From the NCBI GenBank assembly GCA_003477345.1, contig DMTG01000143.1:1-5452 (forward strand): a stretch of 5,452 nucleotides of DNA. The letters are read 5' to 3'. Positions 1 to 5,427 of the stretch are shown one piece after another. Numbering within the stretch: the stretch's first letter is position 1; the number at the start of each line of letters is the position of its first letter. Under the pieces are notes generated by a model. The model saw only the letters and a list, made by a program, of their open reading frames with translations, ran no database searches and was not told where the DNA came from. The stretch comes from Succinivibrionaceae bacterium (GTDB lineage: Bacteria > Pseudomonadota > Gammaproteobacteria > Enterobacterales > Succinivibrionaceae). The position numbers were made by a program, and so were the translations under genes.

Positions 1-169
1 TTTGTTCTGATTTTTAGATAAAAATATTGGGATTAATTATTCCACAACTTGCACCCTGTTCCAAAAAGACAAGTTTACAGTTTTACAGGCAGACTAAACT
101 CAGGCTTGATCTTATCATCAACAAATTATTGAACATTCTTAGACTGATTACGCCTTCTAATTCTTTAGG

Positions 170-469
170 CTACTCATCATCATTTTCATCTGTTTTAAAA
201 TCTACTAGCTTAATAAAGGATTGATTGCCCTGCGCCATGAAAAACATCTTAATGTTATCTTCTAACTTATCAATATCATCGATTGTCAGCCCTCTTTGCT
301 GATTTTTCTGAAGTTCACGAGCATCCTTCAGTAAATCAAAAATACAGTTAAGTACAGAACTCCCCTCTCCTTTAAAATTCCCATATTTATCCTCAGTTGG
401 GTGGTATCCTAAATCTCGCACATAACAAAACATACTCTGAGCACATTTTTTAAGAAGATCTTGAACCAT
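170..469 (-). CDS. Small acidic hypothetical protein, 99 residues
   Basis: I do not recognise this protein. It is predicted to be soluble, with no signal peptide or membrane segment. Charged, probably helical stretches lie at residues 1-20 and 40-80, and the C-terminus is strongly acidic (DENDDE). The segment around residues 60-72 (RGLTIDDIDKLED) looks like an ordinary folded-protein helix start rather than translated noise. The ATG is the first possible start because an in-frame TAG lies directly before it. The ribosome binding site is weak (an AAGAA-like run a few bases upstream). It is transcribed away from all other genes in the window, so it is not in an operon with them. The plus-strand frame that overlaps its 3' end looks like a shadow. 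I am moderately confident that it is a real gene. Its function is unknown. Confidence 0.55.
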   Translation of the reverse strand: MVQDLLKKCAQSMFCYVRDLGYHPTEDKYGNFKGEGSSVLNCIFDLLKDARELQKNQQRGLTIDDIDKLEDNIKMFFMAQGNQSFIKLVDFKTDENDDE

Positions 470-766
470 CTATAAAGTTATTCTTGATACACCATTTCCT
501 CTTCCCATTTTCATTATTAACAGCCTCTTTTGAAGCCTTCTATATATGTATCTTTTTTTCTTTTGGGGATTTTTCCTCAATTTTTTAGACTTTTCCATAG
601 GTTATCCGCGTTTTTTCCTAGGTGGCAACCTGAAGAAAAAACGGGAGAGAACCTGTGTGAAAAGTTGTTAAGAAAAATTGGGAGAAAATCCTGTAATAAC
701 CAATCTGGGAGTTATTTGAAAATTATGAAAAAATGGATTTAAATAGGGATGTTTTATTGAGGATAC
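470..766. other. Gene-free intergenic stretch with G-rich degenerate repeats
   Basis: This stretch separates the minus-strand small gene from the plus-strand gene at 767. I see no convincing gene in it. An open frame across 530-742 has a low-complexity Phe/Arg-rich translation and no good ribosome site. Loosely similar G-rich motifs recur at 621 (GGTGGCAACCTG), 643 (GGGAGAGAACCTGT), 680 (GGGAGAAAATCCTGT) and 707 (GGGAGTTATTTG). Their spacing is irregular, at 22, 37 and 27 bases. They could be protein-binding sites for the neighbouring transposase-like gene or chance similarity. Confidence 0.35.
716..744 (+). promoter_or_regulatory. Candidate sigma70-type promoter for the gene at 767
   Basis: TTGAAA at 716-721 matches the -35 consensus at 5 of 6 positions. 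After a 17-base spacer, TTAAAT at 739-744 matches the -10 consensus at 4 of 6. Transcription would begin near 751, leaving a very short leader before the TTG at 767. The region is AT-rich, so a chance match is possible. Confidence 0.35.
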
Positions 767-1366
767 TTGGAGGGGTTGACCTGTCTGCAAATTTCCACAC
801 CGCGACAGGCCAACCAAACACTCATGCTTACTTTACCACAAAATTATTTCAGGATCACAAGATCTCCTAAATCAGGATTATATTGTTTCAGTTTAACCGA
901 TGCAGGTATAAGCCATCTAAGAAATGAGTTTAAGGCTGAGTATTTTGGGGCCAGATACAGAAAACGACACTATATCGACTTTGATGGTATTCCTCAGATT
1001 ATCAAAATTCCTCAAGTCGCCTTGTTTTACGATGGAAAAGTCCATTACCACCGGATCCTTCCAGACTTCCTTATTCCTTTCTGCCGCCACACCATCAAAA
1101 CTTTAATTGCTACTAATCGAGAAATACAGAATGCTGAAGTTATTGATGAGCTTCCACTCGCAGCATCAGATGCGCTTATCAGTGCAGAGTATGATCATCC
1201 AAAACGCACACGTTATCTGAGGATTCATCTTGGACAATTTCTTAAAAGAGTCAAATCAGCCTTATACAATCTGGCTGAATGCAGAACAAGGTTAAGAATG
1301 AATCCCTGTGAAGGATTTGAAAATGTACGCAAAGAATTTCTTTTAACAGAGGCACGTTCCGGATGA
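767..1366 (+). CDS. DUF6431-like transposase-associated protein lacking zinc-ribbon cysteines
   Basis: The segment at residues 64-113 runs RYRKRHYIDFDGIPQ, then IKIPQVALFYDG, then RILPDFLIPFCRHTI. By memory this follows the pattern of DUF6431-type domains found with insertion sequences: basic strand, 'DG..h.IRIPRVRCRSCG', then 'LLPDFLVPY.RYS'. The usual Cys-x2-Cys of that ribbon is replaced here by ALFYDG, and no CxxC occurs elsewhere, so zinc binding is probably lost. The remainder (about 115-199) is charged and may be helical. The start is uncertain. TTG at 767 has only a weak GAGG upstream. A strong GGAGGGG at 769-775 would better serve a CTG at 785. The first ATG is at 824 and still leaves the domain intact. 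The gene may continue out of frame into 1347-1610. The family assignment is from memory and only moderately secure. A role in DNA binding or transposition is inference. Confidence 0.5.
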   Translation: MEGLTCLQISTPRQANQTLMLTLPQNYFRITRSPKSGLYCFSLTDAGISHLRNEFKAEYFGARYRKRHYIDFDGIPQIIKIPQVALFYDGKVHYHRILPDFLIPFCRHTIKTLIATNREIQNAEVIDELPLAASDALISAEYDHPKRTRYLRIHLGQFLKRVKSALYNLAECRTRLRMNPCEGFENVRKEFLLTEARSG

Positions 1367-1415
1367 TAACCACTGCGTTTACATTCAGTCTCAGGAGGCA
1401 ATTCGCAGGAACTGC

Positions 1416-1610
1416 ATGAAAGTAAAGGACGATGAATATAAAACTGGTGACAAATACAATGTTGAACTTCTGAAACAGGTTCTAGATATCAAACTAAATG
1501 ATTCTGTTAATACTATCGAGCAGCTGCGAAATGAATTTAAAGTCAAAAGCCTGAACCGCTCGGAATACCAGACAGAGTTATTTAGGAAGTACTATGTAAA
1601 TCAGAGTTAG
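1416..1610 (+). CDS. Short hypothetical ORF, possible detached C-terminus of upstream gene
   Basis: This 64-residue charged, probably helical protein is unrecognised. An AGGAA lies 4 bases before the ATG, which is close for a ribosome site. A perfect AGGAGG at 1393-1398 is too far from the ATG (17 bases) and has no ATG, GTG or TTG correctly placed after it. The same frame is open back to 1347 and reads plausibly as protein (PDDNHCVYIQSQEAIRR) before the ATG. It lies in the +1 frame relative to the gene ending at 1366 and overlaps its last codons. Either it is an independent small gene, or it is the tail of that gene separated by a one-base indel. It ends 35 bases before a strong terminator, which suggests it shares a transcript with the upstream gene. 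Confidence 0.35.
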   Translation: MKVKDDEYKTGDKYNVELLKQVLDIKLNDSVNTIEQLRNEFKVKSLNRSEYQTELFRKYYVNQS

Positions 1611-1645
1611 AAAATATACACTAGAAAAAGCGAATTTCTAAAAAG

Positions 1646-1689
1646 GGTCTCATTCCAGTAATATCAAAGGATGAGACCTAATTTTTTTT
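1646..1689 (+). terminator. Rho-independent terminator
   Basis: GGTCTCATTC at 1646-1655 pairs with GGATGAGACC at 1669-1678. This is a 10-bp stem with one G-T wobble and a 13-base loop. It is followed by TAA and a run of eight T at 1682-1689. It would end transcription of the 767-1610 block. A short A run before the stem gives it weak potential on the other strand too. Confidence 0.85.
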
Positions 1690-2165
1690 AAATTTTATTG
1701 CGGAACACAGTCTTATAGATCAGGTAAGAGCTGAATATTTACATTTTAATGAAGATTATGAATATAAAACAGCAATTTCTGCTCCATTTCCTTTTAAACC
1801 AACAAAAGAAGAATTTGCGGCTGACACTATAATCAATCTTACAAACCTTCTAAATACCTCCGCTGAAGAATACGCAGCAGCAGATAGCTGTATGGAAGTG
1901 CTAAATTACATTAAAGATGACTATAGTCCAAAGCTTACTTACTTCCAAAAGTGCATTAGCACTCATTGAAAAAATTCAATCCTTTTATTACGAATTGACA
2001 AAAGAATCATTGAAACATGATGTAGCAGTAATGGCAAAGGCAAGACAAGCTTTTAAGCAGCGTTATTCAGAATTTTGCGGCACGAAAATTCTTAATGAAA
2101 TAGCTAAATTTCGATATCCGTATGAAGCCATATTTTTTGAGACACATGCAAGTGATTTTGGATAA
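1682..2165 (+). pseudogene. Frameshifted, start-less remnant of an unrecognised gene
   Basis: From 1682 one frame is open and clearly protein-like (AEHSLIDQVRAEYLHFNEDY at 1697-1759), but it has no ATG until codon 71 and stops at 1967-1969. A second frame, with an ATG at 1917, continues to 2165. At 1934-1944 the sequence reads CTTACTTACTT. Removing one CTTA joins the frames as SPKLT-SKSALALIEKIQSF, giving about 160 residues without a stop. This suggests a 4-bp tandem duplication broke the gene. The 5' end begins at the T run of the preceding terminator, so the N-terminus has also been lost. The translation is acidic, soluble and helical, with no motif I recognise. The downstream half alone (82 residues) could be translated from 1917, but there is no good ribosome site before that ATG. 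The coding origin is well supported. The identity is unknown. Confidence 0.6.
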
Positions 2166-2208
2166 CATGCAAATACCTATATCAAATTGGTACGTTCGTA
2201 GAATTTTA

Positions 2209-2237
2209 TTGAGAGGTAGTTTATTAAAATATATAGA
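2209..2237 (+). promoter_or_regulatory. Candidate sigma70-type promoter for the HNH endonuclease gene
   Basis: TTGAGA at 2209-2214 matches the -35 consensus at 5 of 6 positions. A 17-base spacer separates it from TATAGA at 2232-2237, which matches the -10 at 4 of 6. Transcription would start about 33 bases before the HNH start codon. This fits a gene with its own promoter just after a dead gene. Confidence 0.4.
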
Positions 2238-2276
2238 GACTGTTGTGTATTTTTATAGAGTAATGGAAGATTCTTT

Positions 2277-3023
2277 ATGATAGACTCAAAACTTGATTCT
2301 TATATTCTAGAAAAATATTTCAAATCATATAACAGGGATTTTCAAAAACTAAGTGAATCCTCCATAAAACATTATTGTGAAGCTATAAAGAAGATTTCTC
2401 AGATTCTAAGATCATCAAATAAAGTTCAAGATAGCCTTTATGAAATTACTGATTTAAATGAACTAGATGATATTAGGCAATTTCTCGATAAAAACCAAGA
2501 ATACCAAGAATTAGATGAAAGAGGACATAGAATGTATAGCTGTGGATTCAAAAAATACTACGAATTTGCCACAGCCTCTGGTTTTGAAAAAATTGGCATC
2601 AATATTTCTGATTTTGACAATATTACAGACGAAGTTGATAATTCTCCTGTTTTAATCACAGATACTGTTTCCCACTACAAAAGATCTACTATCTTAAAAA
2701 ATCAAGTTATGCTTTCTTCTCACTATCTATGCGAAATTAATAAAAAGCATACTACGTTTACAGCAAAAGCCAGTAATAAACAATATATGGAGGGACACCA
2801 CATCATTCCTATAAAATATCAAAAAGAATTTAAGGCAAATTTAGACGTATATTCAAATATTATTTGCTTATGCCCAATTTGCCACAGGTTACTACACTAT
2901 GGAATTGATAGTGAAAAAGAACCTTTACTAACCACCATATACTCGTCGAGAAAAGAAAGATTAAACCATAGTGGTATAGTACTAACAAAAGATGATTTCT
3001 TAGACTTAACACTAAGAGCATAA
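2277..3023 (+). CDS. HNH endonuclease, restriction-type
   Basis: This is a predicted metal-dependent HNH-fold DNA endonuclease. The C-terminal domain (about residues 148-235) carries the core: C152 followed by KKHTTF, the catalytic pair H174-H175 in EGHHIIP, N194 in the second part, and CPICH at 199-203 with H207. The spacing fits the 'CE...H..F / E.HHLIP / ANI..LCP.CHR.LHYG' pattern of restriction-type HNH proteins. The N-terminal region (1-105) is helical, with SSIKHYCEAIKKI and MYSCGFKKYYEFA. It resembles the helical N-terminal region seen in other standalone HNH restriction proteins and may help bind DNA. The ribosome site GGAAGA lies 6 bases before the ATG. The length looks complete and all core residues are present. 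No methyltransferase or McrB-type partner is nearby, so modified DNA is a possible target, but that is inference. Confidence 0.88.
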   Translation: MIDSKLDSYILEKYFKSYNRDFQKLSESSIKHYCEAIKKISQILRSSNKVQDSLYEITDLNELDDIRQFLDKNQEYQELDERGHRMYSCGFKKYYEFATASGFEKIGINISDFDNITDEVDNSPVLITDTVSHYKRSTILKNQVMLSSHYLCEINKKHTTFTAKASNKQYMEGHHIIPIKYQKEFKANLDVYSNIICLCPICHRLLHYGIDSEKEPLLTTIYSSRKERLNHSGIVLTKDDFLDLTLRA

Positions 3024-3050
3024 TTATTGTTCTAAAAGAAAACACAATAA
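3024..3050. repeat. AT-rich inverted repeat after the HNH gene
   Basis: TTATTGT at 3024-3030 and ACAATAA at 3044-3050 are perfect 7-bp complements separated by 13 bases, directly after the stop codon. The stem is AT-rich and has no T run behind it, so it is at best a weak terminator or a 3' RNA hairpin. Confidence 0.3.
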
Positions 3051-3164
3051 AGCTACAAGACTGCCTGGAAAACTAATAAAAGGAAAAGCCCAAAAAAATT
3101 GCTTTTAAGACAGAAAATTCAGCATACTTAAGCATTAAAACATGAGCTCTTCTGAAAATACCAA

Positions 3165-3386
3165 ATGAAATACGAGATTAGTATTGACGACTGGACAAAA
3201 TTCAAAAACCGCATAAGGACTGCCGATCCTGATCTTGCAGAAGATCTCAAAGAAGTTGAGAAATTTTCAACTAAGCTAGAAAACATACTTAAGCAAAGAC
3301 CACGCTCTGGTCTGTCTAAGATAGAACTTGCCGAGCTATATGATATTCATCAATATGTATTTGATGGTAGAAGAAATTGCGAATAA
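3165..3386 (+). CDS. Small charged hypothetical protein, 73 residues
   Basis: I do not recognise this protein. It is hydrophilic and probably all-helical. Residues 20-45 are rich in Glu, Lys and Leu (DLAEDLKEVEKFSTKLENIL) and could form a short coiled coil. A second helix probably covers 50-66 (LSKIELAELYDIHQYVF). There is no signal peptide or membrane segment. The ATG follows an in-frame stop and has no clear ribosome site. A tiny frame from ATG 3142 (MSSSENTK) ends in the overlapping ATGA, so initiation by coupling is possible. It lies between the HNH gene and cas3 on the same strand, with 141 and 232 bases of spacing, so a shared operon is not obvious. Its size and place beside a CRISPR gene allow a toxin-antitoxin, anti-CRISPR or regulatory guess, but the sequence supports none of these. 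Confidence 0.45.
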   Translation: MKYEISIDDWTKFKNRIRTADPDLAEDLKEVEKFSTKLENILKQRPRSGLSKIELAELYDIHQYVFDGRRNCE

Positions 3387-3499
3387 AACTGTATCTGTTT
3401 TCTAGCAAACGCCATCGACAATAAAGTTAAAAATCAATCAGCTCTGCCATCAAAAAATGCCCATTCATTAAATAAAACACTATTTAATTTCCAGTATAC

Positions 3500-3511
3500 T
3501 ATAAATATAAA
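3500..3511 (+). promoter_or_regulatory. AT-rich possible -10 region upstream of cas3
   Basis: Overlapping TATAAA hexamers at 3500-3505 and 3506-3511 follow a TATACT at 3495-3500, about 110 bases before the cas3 start. The best -35 at 17-base spacing is TTTAAT (3483-3488), a poor match. Transcription of cas3 probably begins somewhere in this AT-rich patch, but no single site stands out. Confidence 0.22.
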
Positions 3512-3530
3512 ATTACTTTACAACTAAAAA

Positions 3531-3589
3531 CAGAATGTCTGCGACACAAAATCCAGATAGGAACTGACAGTAGGAAGCGGTACATTCTG
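3531..3589. repeat. Perfect 8-bp inverted repeat before cas3
   Basis: CAGAATGT at 3531-3538 and ACATTCTG at 3582-3589 are exact inverted complements, 43 bases apart. The right arm ends 29 bases before the cas3 ATG. Both arms contain G and C, unlike most chance repeats in this AT-rich region. They could be paired operator half-sites or a leader-RNA stem. Confidence 0.4.
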
Positions 3590-3618
3590 AAAATACGCAC
3601 ATACAGGTATTTTTTTTC

Positions 3619-5427
3619 ATGCAGGTAATGTTTTTTTCTAAATCAGAAAATGTGGCCGATCACGATTTTCAAAGAATTCTAGATGCCATTGCCTGTCGCA
3701 TTGAGAGTAATGTATGGCTAGCGGACATTACAAAAGACGATCTTGCTATGATCCACAGTCAGTTAGAAAAAACTGCCAGCAAAAATACTGCCGTAAGCTG
3801 TCACTGGATTAGAAGCAGACATACCTCTGAGCTTTTATGGACTGTAGGCCGCCAAGACAAATTTGATGCTGATGGTCATGTACCTGTCAACACAACCAGA
3901 AGGAAGATCTTAAGCCATTATCAGGAAACTGGCTGGACTTTCATGTATATGGTGCAGGGGCTTGCGGCAGTAGCGGCACTGCTGCATGATCTTGGCAAAG
4001 CCTCTGACTATTTTCAGAAAAAGCTCAAAAACAGAGAGCTAAAGCCCGACCCTTTCAGGCATGAGCTGATCTCTGCGCTGCTGGTACGCGGCATGTACCT
4101 CTATTATGCAGAAAAAGGTACTGACCTATTCAGTGCTCTGGCAGCAGGAGAACATCCTTCAATAAAAGACATCCTGCCTTACTGCAGAAACATAGCTGAA
4201 GAAGCTAAAGCGCAGTACCGTCCTTTCAAAGGTGAGGCGTCAGTTTCTTTATTCTGTGTACTCTGGTTAATTCTAAGTCACCACCGGCTGCCGCTGCCTT
4301 TAAATGAAAATGGAGATGATGCAGGTGATGTTACCTTCGCTGATGGCGCTCACAGCCTCAGGGAATTATTTTCATATATAACAGCAGGAAAAACCTACAG
4401 GCGCTCCATAGAAAAAGATTCTGAACAGAGCACTGAAAACTTCAAAGCAGAACTCGAGCAATGCTTCACTTTTTCAGAAGATTTAGCGGTCTTTTCAGAC
4501 AAGTGGCGCCACGAATTAAAAAAGTGGTGCCTAAGACTTAAAGACATCTCCGCACAGTTAGAAGAGTGCTCGCAAAGTGGCGCTCTGCGCAGCGTATTAA
4601 AGTATGCAAGACTGTCTTTAATGCTCGGTGATCATTTCTACTCATCACAACAGGCCGATACTACTTGGCAAAGCGACTGCAGACTTTATGCTAATACCGA
4701 TGCCGCTCTGGGAGTTTTAAGTCAGAGACTGGATGAACACCTCTCAGGAGTAAAAGCAGCCGCTCTCAAGGTAGCCCATTACCTTCCCTGTTTAGAGAGT
4801 GAGCTTCAGACTACAGATACCGTCCGAGAGTTAAAGCGTAAAGCTGAAGGCAGATTTGTCTGGCAGGACAAAGCCGCTGATGCTATTAAAAGCTTCAGAA
4901 AGTCCCATCCAGAGGATTCTGGTGCATTCATACTGAATATGGCAGGCACCGACTGCGGTAAAACCACCGCCAATGCCAAGATTATGTCAGCACTTTGCAA
5001 AGAGCAGCATAAACTGCGTTTTACGCTAGCCCTTGGTCTGCGCTCACTTACGCTGCAGACCGGTGACGAATACCGCAATAGATTAAAGCTTGATACAGAT
5101 GATCTGGCGGTAGTTATTGGCTCTGGTGCCGTACAGTATATGTACGAGCAGGACAAGAAAGAAGAAGAGAAGCAGGAGTCCTTTAACAGCGACAAAGTCT
5201 TAGGTTCAGAGTCTGCAGAGCAGCTGTTTGACGCTGACACCTATTATGAAGGCGCTCTACCGCAGGAAGGTTTTGCTACCCTTTTTAGAAATAAAAAAGC
5301 AGCCCAAATGCTCTATGCTCCGGTAGTCTGCTGCACTATCGACCATATAATGGGTGCTACCGAATGCAGCCGAGGCGGTCAGTACATGGTGCCATTCCTG
5401 CGGCTGATGTCCTCAGATCTAGTATAA
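3619..5427 (+). CDS. cas3: Type I-F Cas2-Cas3 fusion, truncated before helicase motif II
   Basis: This is the N-terminal half of the type I-F fusion that combines adaptation-associated Cas2 with the Cas3 nuclease-helicase recruited by the Csy complex. Residues 1-95 are the Cas2-like part, with KNTAVSCHWIR (55-65), ELLWTVG and the 'VPVNTT' signature. The HD domain has H123-D124 (LLHDLGK), H148 (FRHE), H221-H222 (SHHRLP) and D338 (LGDHF), so the metal ligands look intact. The helicase begins with Walker A at 442-449 (AGTDCGKT), where AST-G-C is more usual, then ALGLRSLTLQTGD and CTIDHIMGATE. The frame ends after LMSSDLV, where the family continues LDEPDDF, so motif II and all later helicase and C-terminal parts are missing. 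Full-length homologues have roughly 1,100 residues against 602 here. The ribosome site is weak (AGG 11 bases before the ATG, with eight T between); M4 is an alternative start. No cas1 precedes it. Confidence 0.93.
   Translation: MQVMFFSKSENVADHDFQRILDAIACRIESNVWLADITKDDLAMIHSQLEKTASKNTAVSCHWIRSRHTSELLWTVGRQDKFDADGHVPVNTTRRKILSHYQETGWTFMYMVQGLAAVAALLHDLGKASDYFQKKLKNRELKPDPFRHELISALLVRGMYLYYAEKGTDLFSALAAGEHPSIKDILPYCRNIAEEAKAQYRPFKGEASVSLFCVLWLILSHHRLPLPLNENGDDAGDVTFADGAHSLRELFSYITAGKTYRRSIEKDSEQSTENFKAELEQCFTFSEDLAVFSDKWRHELKKWCLRLKDISAQLEECSQSGALRSVLKYARLSLMLGDHFYSSQQADTTWQSDCRLYANTDAALGVLSQRLDEHLSGVKAAALKVAHYLPCLESELQTTDTVRELKRKAEGRFVWQDKAADAIKSFRKSHPEDSGAFILNMAGTDCGKTTANAKIMSALCKEQHKLRFTLALGLRSLTLQTGDEYRNRLKLDTDDLAVVIGSGAVQYMYEQDKKEEEKQESFNSDKVLGSESAEQLFDADTYYEGALPQEGFATLFRNKKAAQMLYAPVVCCTIDHIMGATECSRGGQYMVPFLRLMSSDLV

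Noticed and set aside
27..224. Plus-strand open frame at the left edge
   Set aside because: It begins with TTG, lacks a ribosome site, has low-complexity Leu/Ser-rich translation and overlaps the better-supported minus-strand gene.
530..742. Plus-strand open frame of 70 residues in the intergenic region
   Set aside because: It starts at TTG without a ribosome site. Its Phe- and Arg-rich translation follows the T- and A-rich tracts and has no domain character.
924..1106. Second plus-strand frame inside the 767 gene
   Set aside because: It lies wholly within the DUF6431-like coding region in another frame and shows no motif.
570..1650. Terminal inverted repeats bounding the 767-1610 block as an insertion sequence
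   Set aside because: A GC-T5-CTAG-like string near 608-622 resembles the reverse complement of about 1618-1632, but several gaps are needed and both regions are low-complexity. No target duplication was seen.
2191..2200. TACGTTCGTA small palindrome upstream of the HNH gene
   Set aside because: The arms are 4 bp with a 2-base centre, which is too short to support an operator call.
2860..3045. Minus-strand frame over the end of the HNH gene
   Set aside because: It is antisense to the conserved CPICHRLLHYG region. It is hydrophobic only because it complements an AT-rich coding sequence.
3084..3106. AAAAGC/GCTTTT hairpin between the HNH gene and the 73-residue ORF
   Set aside because: The stem is only 6 bp in an A/T-rich stretch and has no following T run, so it is not a credible terminator.
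3558..3594. Possible degenerate type I-F CRISPR repeat (ACTGACAGTAGGAAGC core)
   Set aside because: It vaguely resembles the type I-F repeat core, but there is only one copy, the palindrome is broken and the alignment needs gaps. No CRISPR array is present in the window.
4806..5240. Minus-strand 144-residue frame inside cas3
   Set aside because: It is antisense to the conserved Walker A region. It has a Ser-rich low-complexity translation and no start signals.
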